Assembly (NCBI GenBank): GCA_944381625.1
Contig: CALWLW010000001.1
Span: 186,001-250,000 of the forward strand
Direction: 5' to 3'
DNA length: 64,000 nt
Source: an uncultured Lachnoclostridium sp.
Lineage (GTDB): Bacteria; Bacillota; Clostridia; Lachnospirales; Lachnospiraceae
Shown: one piece after another, positions 35,751 to 44,565 of the stretch
Position numbering within the stretch: position 1 is the stretch's first letter
Layout of the letters: every line of letters begins with the position of its first letter
Made by a program: the position numbers and the translations under genes
Notes under the pieces: model-generated
Seen by the model: the letters and a program-made list of their open reading frames with translations, nothing else
Told to the model about the DNA's origin: nothing
The model's database searches: none

Positions 35751-36362
35751 TCAATAGTAAATCCGGTTTTCAAATACCAGGTCGAACCGTCCGTTCTCCA
35801 CGTGCAGGCAGGTCACGCCGCAGTTTTTATGTACCAGGCCGCTCCAGGTCCCGCCGTTGGCGTAGGGCCAGATCCCGGCCAGAAGCCCCCGGATCGCCGC
35901 TCCATGGGAGGACAGAAGGATGGTCTTGTCCGCATTGGTCGGATCGTTCATAAGCTCCAGGACAAAGGAAGAAGTGCGCTGTTTTAAATGCTCCATAGTC
36001 TCGCCCTTCGGGGGAACACGGTACTCGGCCATGTTGTCAAAAAATTTCATAAAATCAGGATCAGGCAGATTGTAGTGTTCGCCTTTGCAGATGAGGCCTT
36101 CATACTCTCCGAAGCTCAGTTCCAGGAGACGGTCCTCCGGAATCACCTGGATGGGACGGCTGCCCCTGATAATCTCCGCCGTCTGGAATGCCCTGGAAAG
36201 GGGGCTGGAATAAATGGCGTCAAAAGGAATGTCTTTTAATCCTTCCGCCGTCTTTTCCGCCAGCTCGACGCCGTATTCATTGAGCGGAATATCGATCACT
36301 CCCTGCAATTTTTTATTTTTATTAAAATCCGTCTGTCCGTGCCGGATCATGTAAAGCTCCAT
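35751..36362 (-). CDS. Histidine phosphatase family protein
   Basis: Phosphoglycerate-mutase-like phosphatase. The phospho-accepting His is in MIRHGQTDFN at residues 6-15, and the second catalytic His is in LLSSHGAAIRGLL near residue 150. Intermediate motifs YSSPLSRAFQTAEII and ELSFGEYEGL are present. 203 aa. The substrate cannot be assigned. RBS AAGGAGG. It precedes miaB by six bases. Confidence 0.9.
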   Translation of the reverse strand: MELYMIRHGQTDFNKNKKLQGVIDIPLNEYGVELAEKTAEGLKDIPFDAIYSSPLSRAFQTAEIIRGSRPIQVIPEDRLLELSFGEYEGLICKGEHYNLPDPDFMKFFDNMAEYRVPPKGETMEHLKQRTSSFVLELMNDPTNADKTILLSSHGAAIRGLLAGIWPYANGGTWSGLVHKNCGVTCLHVENGRFDLVFENRIYY

Positions 36363-36518
36363 ATTTTTTCCTCCTTGTCAGTCATCCATGCCGCCAGGAC
36401 GGCAGATGTTCATCCTCAGTCATGTTTCTTAACGATTATTATATGATACAATACTTTAAACTTCCGGTCAAAATATATTTTTCTGGCACAGTCCGACAAA
36501 AATTGAAACTATTGACAG

Positions 36519-36546
36519 TGTATCCTGTCCGATCATGCACATACTA
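36519..36546 (+). promoter_or_regulatory. Sigma-G-like promoter of the SASP gene
   Basis: CATACTA (36540-36546) is a perfect forespore sigma-G -10. A weak upstream match (TGTATC, 36519-36524) lies at slightly short spacing. A ribosome site follows about 60 bp later. The assignment rests mainly on the -10 and the gene it precedes. Confidence 0.5.
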
Positions 36547-36616
36547 GGGATGTAACAAACAACAACAAATTGCAGGGCGGCAATCTTTCATACCCTGCAG
36601 TAAGGAGGAGTTTATT

Positions 36617-36820
36617 ATGTCTAAATCTACAAACAAAGCTGCAGTACCGGAGGCCATGGGCGCACTGGAACGTTTCAAGTACGAGGTGGCAAGCGAGATC
36701 GGAGTCCCGCTGACCGACGGCTACAACGGTGACCTGACTTCCAAACAGAACGGTTCTGTGGGCGGCTATATGGTCAAGAAAATGATCGAGGCCCAGGAAC
36801 GTCAGATGGCCGGGAAATAA
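36617..36820 (+). CDS. Alpha/beta-type small acid-soluble spore protein
   Basis: Binds and protects DNA in the dormant spore. The 67 residues include the germination-protease site in FKYEVASEIGV and the DNA-binding helix end GSVGGYMVKKMIEAQERQM. Length and composition (Gln, Ala, Lys, Gly) are typical. It shows the organism is an endospore former. It is a single-gene unit with a sigma-G-like promoter and a strong terminator. Confidence 0.95.
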   Translation: MSKSTNKAAVPEAMGALERFKYEVASEIGVPLTDGYNGDLTSKQNGSVGGYMVKKMIEAQERQMAGK

Positions 36821-36834
36821 TCGATAAAAAGCAC

Positions 36835-36870
36835 GGAGGGCTGCCGCGTCTGCGGCGCCCTCCATTTTTT
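36835..36870 (+). terminator. Terminator of the SASP gene
   Basis: GGAGGGCTGCCGC pairs with GCGGCGCCCTCC (36835-36863) and is followed by ATTTTTT. A near-identical stem follows the small gene at 41435. Confidence 0.9.
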
Positions 36871-36875
36871 AACGT

Positions 36876-38936
36876 TTAAAGGTTCAGTTGTTCCCCGCCT
36901 TTTTCCAGGTACTGTTCCAGCCGTTCCCGAAGGGGCAGGTGAGCTTCCTGCTCCAGTCCCGGATCTTCCTCCATCAGTTTTTTTGCCGCGTCACTGGCCA
37001 TCTGCAGGACGCCCGCGTCCTGGAATACGTCTCCGATACGGAACTCCAGGATGCCGCTCTGACGGATGCCGAACAGGTCTCCGGGACCCCGCAGCTTTAA
37101 ATCCTCGCTGGCAATATAGAACCCGTCGTTGGATTTGTTCAGCACTTCCAGACGTTTTTTGGTCTCTTTGGCCTTGCTGGCGGTCATGAAAATACAGTAG
37201 GACTGAGCCTTTCCCCGCCCCACGCGGCCCCGGAGCTGGTGAAGCTGGGCCAGCCCGAAACGCTCGGCATTCTCCACCATCATCACCGTGGCATTGGGCA
37301 CGTTGATCCCCACTTCGATGACTGTGGTGGACACCAGGATCTGGATCTGCCCATTCGCGAACCGTTCCATGATCTCATTCTTCTCTTTGGGCTTCATACG
37401 GCCGTGGAGGCAGGCAATCTGCAGCCGGGGCATGAGTTTCTGAAGCTTCTGCGCGTAATCCAGAACGTTTTCCAGCTCCAGCTCCCCGTTCTCTTCCACC
37501 ATGGGACAGATAATATAGATCTGGCGGCCAGCCTCAGCCTCTTTCTCCATGAACCGGTAAGCGCTGGGACGGTAGGATTCGTCCACCACGCAGTTTTTGA
37601 TGGGCAGGCGTCCCACAGGCATCTCGTCCACCACGGAGATATCCAGGTCCCCGTAGACAATGATGGCCAGCGTCCTGGGAATGGGTGTGGCGCTCATGAC
37701 CAGCACGTGGGGGAAACAGCCCTTCTCGGCCAGGGTCTCCCTCTGGCGCACGCCGAACCGGTGCTGCTCGTCTGTGACCACCAGGCCCAGGCGGTGGTAG
37801 ATCACTTTCTCCTGGATCAAAGCGTGAGTTCCAACGATGATCTGTGCCGCGCCGCTTTCGATCTCTGCATAAGCCGCCCGTTTCTCCTTCGCCGTCATGG
37901 ACCCGGTGAGCAGAATGGGGCGCAGGGGAATGCCATGGGCGGCAAAAAGCTCTGAGATGGACTGGAAATGCTGTTTGGCCAGTACTTCCGTGGGCGCCAT
38001 GATCGCCCCCTGGAACCCGTTGCACCCGGCGGTGATCAGAGCCAGCACCGACAGGATGGTCTTCCCCGAACCCACGTCGCCCTGTACCAGCCGGTTCATG
38101 ACCCGTTCAGAAGTCATGTCCTCCAGGATCTCGTTCCAGACCTTTTTCTGCGCGCCGGTAAGTTCATAAGGCAGCGTCTCGATCAGGCGGGACGTGTACG
38201 CCGTCTCTACCATCCGCACTTGGGACGTCAGCGTTTCCTGGCTCTCTTTCAGCCTGCGCAGAGCCAGGATGAACAGCAGGAATTCGTCGAACACCAGGCG
38301 CTTCCGCGACCGGAGCATCTCCTCCTCCCCCGCGGGGAAATGAACGCCCCGAAACGCGTCCCATTCTTTGATCAGGCCATAGTCTTCCAGAATCTGCTTT
38401 GGCAGGTATTCGGGAACATATACCATACCGCCGTCCAGGACCTGTCCCACGGCCTTGGAGACCATATGACCCGTAAGCCCGGACACCAGCGGGTATCTTG
38501 GCTGCATGACCCGCAGAAGCCGGCTGTAGGCGTCAGGCGTGTAACGCTCCGGCTGTTCCATCCGCCACTGGTCCTTCCTGCGGCTTACGGCGCCCCGGAA
38601 GATATGCCAGCTCCCTGGAGGAACAGACTTTCTCAGATAGGGCATATTGAACCATACTGCCTGTATCACGGTCCCGTCCTCTGTCTGGAGCTGAGCCGTG
38701 AAAATCTGATATCTCTGAAACCGGCGGATGCCGGACACGGAGAGTACGCAGGCGAAGACCGCGCTGCGGGTTCTCTCCTCCAGCATACTTCCGGGAACCG
38801 GTTCCGCGAACGTATCATAAGATCTGGGATAATATTCCAGAAGATCCCGTATGGTATAGATCCCTGCTTTTGCAAAAGGAACGGCCTTTTTCTCCCCGAT
38901 GCCCTTCAGGCCGGTGATTGCATCTCTAAGCTCCAT
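36876..38936 (-). CDS. recG: ATP-dependent DNA helicase RecG
   Basis: Branch-migrating helicase for stalled forks and recombination. The N-terminal wedge/OB domain (residues 1-230) starts with ITGLKGIGEKKAVPFAKAGIYTIRDLLEYYPRSY. Walker A is GDVGSGKT, the DEAD-like box is VTDEQHRFGVRQR, and the helicase C part ends with HQLRGRVGRG and the RecG signature SNDGFYIASEDLKLRGPGDLFG. 686 aa, full length. Confidence 0.97.
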   Translation of the reverse strand: MELRDAITGLKGIGEKKAVPFAKAGIYTIRDLLEYYPRSYDTFAEPVPGSMLEERTRSAVFACVLSVSGIRRFQRYQIFTAQLQTEDGTVIQAVWFNMPYLRKSVPPGSWHIFRGAVSRRKDQWRMEQPERYTPDAYSRLLRVMQPRYPLVSGLTGHMVSKAVGQVLDGGMVYVPEYLPKQILEDYGLIKEWDAFRGVHFPAGEEEMLRSRKRLVFDEFLLFILALRRLKESQETLTSQVRMVETAYTSRLIETLPYELTGAQKKVWNEILEDMTSERVMNRLVQGDVGSGKTILSVLALITAGCNGFQGAIMAPTEVLAKQHFQSISELFAAHGIPLRPILLTGSMTAKEKRAAYAEIESGAAQIIVGTHALIQEKVIYHRLGLVVTDEQHRFGVRQRETLAEKGCFPHVLVMSATPIPRTLAIIVYGDLDISVVDEMPVGRLPIKNCVVDESYRPSAYRFMEKEAEAGRQIYIICPMVEENGELELENVLDYAQKLQKLMPRLQIACLHGRMKPKEKNEIMERFANGQIQILVSTTVIEVGINVPNATVMMVENAERFGLAQLHQLRGRVGRGKAQSYCIFMTASKAKETKKRLEVLNKSNDGFYIASEDLKLRGPGDLFGIRQSGILEFRIGDVFQDAGVLQMASDAAKKLMEEDPGLEQEAHLPLRERLEQYLEKGGEQLNL

Positions 38937-38950
38937 AGCACCTCCGCGAA

Positions 38951-38992
38951 AAGGCGCAGGACGCCGCGTACCTGCGGAGTTCCCTGCGCCTT
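38951..38992 (-). terminator. Hairpin between fakA-like gene and recG
   Basis: AAGGCGCAGG (38951-38960) is the exact reverse complement of CCTGCGCCTT (38983-38992). On the minus strand it is followed by TTTTCGCGG and the recG start, so it may be an inefficient terminator that lets some transcript through. Confidence 0.55.
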
Positions 38993-39008
38993 GTATGATC
39001 GATTGCTG

Positions 39009-40685
39009 TTATTCTGCTGAAATCACATAGTAATAAACCGGCTGTCCGCCGCTGTGTACTTCCACTTCGGCATGGGGATGCTGTTCCATTACCCTGCGGC
39101 CCAGTTCCGCCGCCTGGCTCTCTTCCACACCCTCGCCATAATAAATACTGATGATTTCCGTGTCCGCATCCACCATATGGGTCAGCATATCCAGCGTCGT
39201 ATCAGAAATATCTTTCCCCACCGACAGGATGCCCGCGTCGCCGATGCCCATGATATCGCCTTCGTGGATTTCTTTGTCGTCGATCCTGGTATCCCGCACC
39301 GCGTAGGTGACCTGCCCGGTCTTCACGTTCTGGATCTCCGCCTGCATACGTTCTTCGTTCTGGTCCGGACTTTCCTCGGGAATATAATTGATCATGGCTG
39401 TGATCCCCTGAGGAACCGTCCTGGTGGGCACCACGCGGATCTTTTTGTCCTTGGTGAGATACCCCGCCTGATTGGCTGCCAGGATGATGTTCTTATTGTT
39501 GGGCAGGATAAAGATATCGTCTGCGTCCACCTGACTGATAGCCTCCAGCATATCCTCCGTGCTGGGGTTCATGGTCTGGCCGCCTTCGATCAGATAATCC
39601 GCACCCAGGCTTTTGAAGATCTCACCCAGGCCTTCTCCTGCTGAGACGGCGATAAAGCCCATCTGTTTGCGGGGGCCTTTCTTTGCGGGAATGGTCTCCG
39701 CTTCTTTTTTCTTTTTCTCTTCCGCAGCGATTCTGGAAGCGTCCTTGATCAGTTTTTCCTCATGCTCCAGACGCATATTGTCGATCTTCATGCGTGACAG
39801 CGCGCCATACGTGAGCGCCCGCTGGATGGCCAGGCCGGGGTCGTTCGTATGTACGTGTACTTTCACGATATCATCGTCAGACACGACAACGATGGAATCC
39901 CCGATGGATTCCAGGAACCCTTTAAAATCCAGCTCCATTTTCTCATCGAAGGGTTTGTCAAGCATAATGATAAATTCCGTACAGTAGCCGAAACGGATAT
40001 CCGCCTCTGTCTGGGCGCTGATCTTCACCACAGCTTCCCTTTTGGGAGCTTCAAAAGAGTAGTCCCCTTCTTTGCCCTGGAGAGCGTCCAGCGCGCCTCT
40101 GAGTACTTCCACCAGGCCCTGTCCGCCGGAATCCACCACGCCGGCTTCCTTCAGGACCGGAAGCATGTCCGGGGTCTTCTGAAGGACAGCCTCTGCTTCT
40201 GCCAGAACCTGAATGCAGAATTCTTCGATATCCTCCTCTGTCTGAGCAAGCTCCGCCGCCTTGTAGGCCGCGCCCTTTGCCACGGTGAGGATCGTGCCCT
40301 CCTTGGGCTTCATCACTGCCTTGTATGCGGTCTCCACCGCCTTCTGCATGGCGTTGGCCAGATCGATCACATCCAGTTCCTCATGCTCCTTGATCCCTTT
40401 GGTAAAGCCGCGGAGCAGCTGAGACAGGATGACGCCGGAATTTCCCCGCGCGCCCCTTAAGGAACCGGAAGAAATACATTTGGATAGGCTCTCCATGTTC
40501 AGGTCGGACAGCCCGTTTACTTCGGCTGCGGCGGCCGTGATCGTCAGAGTCATATTTGTGCCGGTATCCCCGTCCGGCACGGGAAATACGTTCAGTTCGT
40601 TGATCCACTCTTTTTTTGATTCCAGATTTTTTGCACCGCCCAGAAACATCTTCGCAACCATCCGGGCATCGATCGTCTTAATCAC
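39009..40685 (-). CDS. DAK2 domain fatty-acid kinase-like protein (FakA/YloV)
   Basis: The N-terminal DhaL/Dak2 nucleotide domain (residues 5-195) holds NVFPVPDGDTGTNM for Mg-ATP and the GSLRGARGNSGVILSQLLRG loop. The middle and C-terminal domains (about 200-558) match YloV/FakA, including the GEDIFILPNNKNIILAANQA-like region. Known FakA proteins phosphorylate fatty acids held by a FakB/DegV protein. No fakB is visible here. The start is a GTG at 40685 with GGAGG at eight bases. It follows the Asp23 gene, the usual yloU-yloV order. Confidence 0.92.
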   Translation of the reverse strand: MIKTIDARMVAKMFLGGAKNLESKKEWINELNVFPVPDGDTGTNMTLTITAAAAEVNGLSDLNMESLSKCISSGSLRGARGNSGVILSQLLRGFTKGIKEHEELDVIDLANAMQKAVETAYKAVMKPKEGTILTVAKGAAYKAAELAQTEEDIEEFCIQVLAEAEAVLQKTPDMLPVLKEAGVVDSGGQGLVEVLRGALDALQGKEGDYSFEAPKREAVVKISAQTEADIRFGYCTEFIIMLDKPFDEKMELDFKGFLESIGDSIVVVSDDDIVKVHVHTNDPGLAIQRALTYGALSRMKIDNMRLEHEEKLIKDASRIAAEEKKKKEAETIPAKKGPRKQMGFIAVSAGEGLGEIFKSLGADYLIEGGQTMNPSTEDMLEAISQVDADDIFILPNNKNIILAANQAGYLTKDKKIRVVPTRTVPQGITAMINYIPEESPDQNEERMQAEIQNVKTGQVTYAVRDTRIDDKEIHEGDIMGIGDAGILSVGKDISDTTLDMLTHMVDADTEIISIYYGEGVEESQAAELGRRVMEQHPHAEVEVHSGGQPVYYYVISAE

Positions 40686-40703
40686 AATTAAGATCCTCCC
40701 TCA

Positions 40704-41060
40704 TTAATCTATCACTCTGACACCTTCCACGAAGATGTCGATCTTGCCGATCTTCATGCCGGTGAACTCTTCCACCTGGTATTTCACCGAATCGATCAGA
40801 TTCTCGGAAACCACCGGGATGTTCACTCCATAAGCTACAATGACATGAAACGCCAGGTAAATCTCATTGTCTTCGATCGCAACTTCGATTCCCCTCTTGA
40901 TGCTGTCTTTTTTCAAAAGCTTCATGATTCCGTCGCGCATATCAAGCGACGCCATCCCTACGATGCCGGTGCAGCCCAGGGCCACGGAGCCTGCATAGGC
41001 GGCAACTACGTCGGCGTCAATCAAAACACTTCCAAGGTCTGTATTAATCTGTCCCTGCAT
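40704..41060 (-). CDS. Asp23/Gls24 family envelope-stress protein (YloU-like)
   Basis: 118 aa with the single Asp23 domain: INTDLGSVLIDADVVAAYAGSVALGCTGIVGMAS, then the YLAFHVIVAYGVNIPVVSENLIDSVKYQVEEFTG strand-helix. The final FVEGVRVID is characteristic. It is cotranscribed with the fakA-like gene. Role inferred from family as a membrane-associated or alkaline-shock-type protein. GGGAGG precedes the ATG. Confidence 0.93.
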   Translation of the reverse strand: MQGQINTDLGSVLIDADVVAAYAGSVALGCTGIVGMASLDMRDGIMKLLKKDSIKRGIEVAIEDNEIYLAFHVIVAYGVNIPVVSENLIDSVKYQVEEFTGMKIGKIDIFVEGVRVID

Positions 41061-41169
41061 ACGAATACCTCCCAGTCAATCTGCATAATTAATATTTATT
41101 ATACCCTAATAAACGCAAAAAAGAAATAAATTTTTGCTTTTTTCATTTTTGCCGCATATATTTAATAAT

Positions 41170-41245
41170 AACTATTCAACCGCGCAAGCGGCGGCAGAGC
41201 AGCGTCAGCTGCGGGAATCCGAGATGCATGGCTGGAATAGTTGCA
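41170..41245. repeat. 73-bp inverted-repeat element, full copy of a dispersed repeat
   Basis: AACTATTC (41170-41177) and GAATAGTT (41235-41242) bound the unit, and the longer arms AACTATTCAACC and AACTATTCCAGCC are related. Its right end (41223-41245) recurs at 49689-49710 (minus) and 29931-29952. It lies between the Asp23 gene and a small membrane gene. Confidence 0.6.
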
Positions 41246-41276
41246 TTTTATAAAAAGGCAGGAGGATACGGCAGTT

Positions 41277-41423
41277 ATGAAAAAAACGGTGGGGTTTGTC
41301 CTTTTCTGGATCGGATTCGGCATCTTTCTTACGCTCTTCCTGCCGGAAGAAAACTTTTTCATCCGCATCCTGCTCTCCGCCGTGTTCCTGATCTGCGGAT
41401 ACCTCTGCTACTTCAGTTGTTAA
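41277..41423 (+). CDS. Small two-helix membrane protein, unknown
   Basis: 48 residues: MKKTVGFVLFWIGFGIFLTL, a short polar turn with Pro, Glu and Asn, and a second hydrophobic helix ending in CGYLCYFSC. AGGAGG lies nine bases before the ATG, and a strong terminator follows, so it looks like a real one-gene unit. I know no assigned function; similar small proteins are seen in Lachnospiraceae. Confidence 0.65.
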   Translation: MKKTVGFVLFWIGFGIFLTLFLPEENFFIRILLSAVFLICGYLCYFSC

Positions 41424-41434
41424 AAACGTAAAAC

Positions 41435-41460
41435 GGGGCTGCCGCATCTGCGGCAGCCCC
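41435..41460 (+). terminator. Terminator after the small membrane protein gene
   Basis: GGGGCTGCCGC pairs with GCGGCAGCCCC across ATCT. A T-run (CGCGTTTTC) follows a few bases later; convergent rpmB may use it as well. Confidence 0.8.
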
Positions 41461-41486
41461 TCGCGTTTTCAATCATAAGAAAGCGC

Positions 41487-41672
41487 TTACGCTCTCTCAA
41501 CTTTACCGGATTTTAAGCAAGAAGTGCATACATACATTTTCTTTGCTCCGCCGTTTACTTTTACTTTCACGGACTTCACATTGGATCTCCACATTTTGTT
41601 GGATCTTCTATGGGAATGACTCACGTTGTTTCCAAAGTGAACACTCTTGTCACAAACTGCACATTTAGCCAT
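41487..41672 (-). CDS. rpmB: 50S ribosomal protein L28
   Basis: 61 residues starting MAKCAVCDKSVHFGNNVSHS, with the conserved SHRRSNKMWRSNVKSVKV core. Cysteines at CAVC and CTSC make the zinc-binding form. Two adjacent ATGs exist; the second (41672) is better spaced from AAGGAGG. A consensus promoter lies upstream at 41724-41752. Confidence 0.97.
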   Translation of the reverse strand: MAKCAVCDKSVHFGNNVSHSHRRSNKMWRSNVKSVKVKVNGGAKKMYVCTSCLKSGKVERA

Positions 41673-41723
41673 CATTGCACCTCCTTAGGCTTATTTGAGC
41701 CTTGCAGACTCACAACTTCTGTT

Positions 41724-41752
41724 ATTCTATCAGAACTTTTTCGGATTTGCAA
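41724..41752 (-). promoter_or_regulatory. rpmB promoter
   Basis: TTGCAA (41752-41747) and TAGAAT (41729-41724) are 17 bp apart on the minus strand. The remaining 130 bp up to the next gene show only a GC-rich stretch with no gene I can support. Confidence 0.65.
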
Positions 41753-41887
41753 GTAAAATTTTCATGTTTTCCATGTTTTCGCCATATTTTTATCCCCGCG
41801 GGCGGAGGACAGGCGGAGATGCCCGCATATACATTTGGCGGATGCCGCTGAACAGGGGCTGTTTCCCGCGCCCTCTCCCGCTTTCTC

Positions 41888-42280
41888 TCAAAAGACCGCC
41901 GCCCATCCGGCGAAGGACGGAAGGTTGCGCACAACGAAGAAAATTATGAGGCATGCAAGCAAAAGGTACAAAGCGTACCGTTCCCATCTGCGAAGCTCCG
42001 CGGCTCTGTCATATAAATACGCGGATATACATTTTCCTGTGATATAGACCAGAAAGGGACTCCATATGAGAAGCACCGGATGGGCACTGAACGCCCCCTT
42101 AAGATCACCTTCAGACAAGGCCAGAATCATCCGGCTGATTCCGCAGCCGGGACATTCTATATGGAAAAAGTACCGGAACGGGCAGGGGATGCCCATTCCG
42201 GTTTCTTTGACAAACATATAATATCCGAACAGAACCAGCAGCGCGGCCAGAACGTTCCATGCCCGTCTGCGGTTCATCAT
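41888..42280 (-). CDS. DUF2752 membrane protein
   Basis: 130 residues with three membrane helices and the family motif CPFRYFFHIECPGCGISRMILALSEGDLKGAFSAHP. The cysteines are conserved but of unknown use. The start overlaps the stop of the DUF4234 gene as ATGA, so the two are translated together. Confidence 0.88.
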   Translation of the reverse strand: MMNRRRAWNVLAALLVLFGYYMFVKETGMGIPCPFRYFFHIECPGCGISRMILALSEGDLKGAFSAHPVLLIWSPFLVYITGKCISAYLYDRAAELRRWERYALYLLLACLIIFFVVRNLPSFAGWAAVF

Positions 42281-42618
42281 TTCTCAATAAGTTTATTCAG
42301 CTCGTGCTGAATCAGCGCGTAGGCAATCACTCCGCCGAACAGATACAGGATCAGGTAGAGAATGCCGCCGTTGGAAGCAGGAAGCCCTCTCATGGTCTTT
42401 GCCTTATCCAGCTTCTCTCCGCATCTGTACGCCCAGTAAAGGCCGTAGATCCCACAGGTAATGATGGTGAAAATCAGGGCCATCACTCCGGATGTCCCGG
42501 TCTCGCCAGCCGCCGCGTCCGTATCTTCTGTCAGGCATACGAACCAGTAAAGTCCGTAAATTCCGCAGGTAATGATGGAGAAGAGAATCCCCAGCGCCAC
42601 GTTTCGTTCTTTCCACAT
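42277..42618 (-). CDS. DUF4234 membrane protein
   Basis: 113 residues with two copies of a TCGIYGLYW-containing membrane helix (about residues 8-28 and 47-68), then a C-terminal helix pair ending HELNKLIEK. I start it at ATG 42618, which has AGGAGG upstream; a longer frame starting at 42681 lacks a site. Function unknown; the internal duplication of the helix motif is typical of the family. It is paired with DUF2752. Confidence 0.85.
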   Translation of the reverse strand: MWKERNVALGILFSIITCGIYGLYWFVCLTEDTDAAAGETGTSGVMALIFTIITCGIYGLYWAYRCGEKLDKAKTMRGLPASNGGILYLILYLFGGVIAYALIQHELNKLIEK

Positions 42619-42715
42619 AACACTTTTCCTCCTGTAAACGGTTGTTGATAATACTATATCATTGAAGGAGGAAATGTACAACTATTTTTATACATTTTAG
42701 CATCTGCTTAACGTT

Positions 42716-43129
42716 TTATGCCTCTTCCCCATTCAGGATATCGTTCACAGCCTTGTCCACTTCCGGATCAGAGGATTTTTTGCCTGCCCCCGATGTGAAT
42801 TTGTCTACGAAATCCGGGATCATATCCAGAACTTTGGTCACGGCATCCTGGTTCTTCACGTTGACCAGGCGGATGTTGCCGTCTTTGATCACCAGCACAG
42901 CGCTGGGAGAGATCTTTCCGCCCAGGCCGCCGCCCCCGTTGTTCTTCCTGTCGCTGGATGCGGCGCCGGCTCCCACGCCGAAGGTGACGTCCACCAGCGG
43001 AAGGATGATGGTATTCCCCACGGTGATCGCGTCTCCCACCACCGTCTTGCTGGAAATGAAATGATCCATCCCCTTAAACAGTGAGGATACGGTAGCGTCA
43101 AAATTGCTGTTCATGTTTTTTTCGCTCAT
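42716..43129 (-). CDS. GerW/YtfJ family spore germination protein
   Basis: 137 aa with the pattern LFKGMDHFISSKTVVGDAITVGNTIILPLVDVTFGVGAGA, then a glycine-rich turn (NGGGGLGGKISPSAVLVIKDGNIRLV). YtfJ of Bacillus is needed for germination with some nutrients. It follows the DUF2953 gene, the same pairing as ytfI-ytfJ in Bacillus, which supports the call. RBS GGAGG. Confidence 0.93.
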   Translation of the reverse strand: MSEKNMNSNFDATVSSLFKGMDHFISSKTVVGDAITVGNTIILPLVDVTFGVGAGAASSDRKNNGGGGLGGKISPSAVLVIKDGNIRLVNVKNQDAVTKVLDMIPDFVDKFTSGAGKKSSDPEVDKAVNDILNGEEA

Positions 43130-43149
43130 TTATTGCCTCCTATAAATTC

Positions 43150-44184
43150 TCATAATTCTTTCCAGTGTCTGTACATATTCCGAATATCCTTGTTGAACCA
43201 TACCCGCAGGGCGATCAGGACAAGGACATACAGCCGCAGCCGTCCCCGGAAAAAGAGCTGCCCTTCCAGAATCTCCTGCTCAAAATCCGGCCTCAGCTCA
43301 AACTGGTCAGGATACCAGGCGTACAGGACGCTTGCCGCTCCCATACAGATACCGGTAACAGAAGGGTCCTCGAACCCAAAGTGAATATAACCTTTGACCT
43401 TTTTGGGGCGGAGCTTGTCGCGCAGATAGAGAAATTCTTTCCAGATCGCGCTCCTGGCCTGACGGTGTTCCTCCAGATCCCAGAATTCCAGGAACTGGTC
43501 CTTCCGGTCCAGAAGAGAACGGATCTTCCGGGGAATCTTAAGGCATGCGTTCCATATATGTCTGATTCTATCACAGAATCTTTGGATTGCATAGGCGGCT
43601 TTTCGGAAAACACTCTCCCGCTTTTGGTCCGTTCCATCTGCCGCCTGGGATGCCGCTTCCCGCTTCCAGCTGTCTCCGTCCGACGCCTGGAAGCCGCGTC
43701 CCGTTTCTGCTTCTGTCTCTGCGTCCCGCTCCAGCTCCCGCGCAGGAAACTCCGGCGGCGCCGGCTTATTTTCATCCGGCATCCCTGAGGGCGGCGCCGT
43801 CCTGTCTTCATCCGGCGGCCATGAGGATGGCTCCGGCGGCTGTTTCTCCCTTTTTGCCGCCTGCTTTCGCGCTTTTTTCTTTTCCTTCTTTTTCTTTCCC
43901 TTCGGTTTCCTGGCCTTTTTTTCAGCCCAGGGCCGGTAGATGGGAATCCCGAAGAGGCGGAACACCAGATCCCGCTCTTCTCCTTCCAACCGGTAATGGA
44001 CCGACAGCATGCGGAACATCCAGCCTCCGACCGCGCGGATTTTTACTGCTTCTTCTTTCTCCGCCTGAACCCGGTAAGTGACCGGCACGAAAAGTACCGC
44101 GGCGAGCAGAAGCAGGATCAGTCCCAACACGGATAACAATATGATTCCCACTATTTTCAAGATCAGCAGTATGATATGCACCAT
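43150..44184 (-). CDS. DUF2953 membrane protein (YtfI-like)
   Basis: An N-terminal membrane helix (residues 5-32) precedes a strand-rich start (VPVTYRVQAEKEEAVKIRAVGGWMF). A low-complexity middle (about 88-165) is rich in Lys, Pro, Glu and Asp and differs from family norms. The C-terminal DUF2953 part includes GYIHFGFEDPSVTGICMGAASVLYAWYPD. 344 aa. It is adjacent to gerW/ytfJ as in Bacillus, so a spore role is likely. The start overlaps the previous stop as TAATG. Confidence 0.85.
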   Translation of the reverse strand: MVHIILLILKIVGIILLSVLGLILLLLAAVLFVPVTYRVQAEKEEAVKIRAVGGWMFRMLSVHYRLEGEERDLVFRLFGIPIYRPWAEKKARKPKGKKKKEKKKARKQAAKREKQPPEPSSWPPDEDRTAPPSGMPDENKPAPPEFPARELERDAETEAETGRGFQASDGDSWKREAASQAADGTDQKRESVFRKAAYAIQRFCDRIRHIWNACLKIPRKIRSLLDRKDQFLEFWDLEEHRQARSAIWKEFLYLRDKLRPKKVKGYIHFGFEDPSVTGICMGAASVLYAWYPDQFELRPDFEQEILEGQLFFRGRLRLYVLVLIALRVWFNKDIRNMYRHWKEL

Positions 44185-44513
44185 TATGATTCCCCAAAAT
44201 CCTGTTCTCTGAAATAGTTTCGGACATCCAGCCCTCCGGTATTCCGGTAAATATCTTCAATAATGCCCCGGATCAGTTCCACCGCTTCCAGCTTTCCATA
44301 AGCAATGCCCACAACGTCTGTGCGCTGCAGGCTGGAAAACAAAGGCTCTGTCAACATTCCGTTATGGAACATGTCCAAAAGCCCTTCCGGCGCGGAGGAG
44401 AGCGTAATATAATAGACGCCGGCCATGAATTTTCCTTCCCCGGCATTCCTGCGAATCCTGTCGATCTGCCGGGCCGCCCGCGGTCCCAGATACAGTTTCC
44501 GATACCATCTCAT
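44184..44513 (-). CDS. Conserved hypothetical protein upstream of ytfI-ytfJ
   Basis: 109 aa, no family I can name. The pattern MRWYRKLYLGPRAARQIDRIRRNAGEGKFMAGVYYITLSS, then LDMFHNG and VVGIAYGKLEAVELIRGIIEDIY, suggests a small alpha/beta protein without membrane segments. The ATG at 44513 has AGAGG nine bases upstream; a TTG three codons earlier lacks one. It overlaps the DUF2953 gene by one base, so it belongs to that operon. Confidence 0.7.
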   Translation of the reverse strand: MRWYRKLYLGPRAARQIDRIRRNAGEGKFMAGVYYITLSSAPEGLLDMFHNGMLTEPLFSSLQRTDVVGIAYGKLEAVELIRGIIEDIYRNTGGLDVRNYFREQDFGES

Positions 44514-44527
44514 TCTATCCAACCTCT

Positions 44528-44565
44528 TCTGAAAAAGAGGCTGTCGTTTCCAACAACCTCTTTTC
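44528..44565 (-). terminator. Probable terminator after the NUDIX gene
   Basis: On the minus strand AGAGGTTGTTGG ... ACAGCCTCTTTTTC forms an imperfect stem followed by T5, just after the NUDIX stop. Confidence 0.55.
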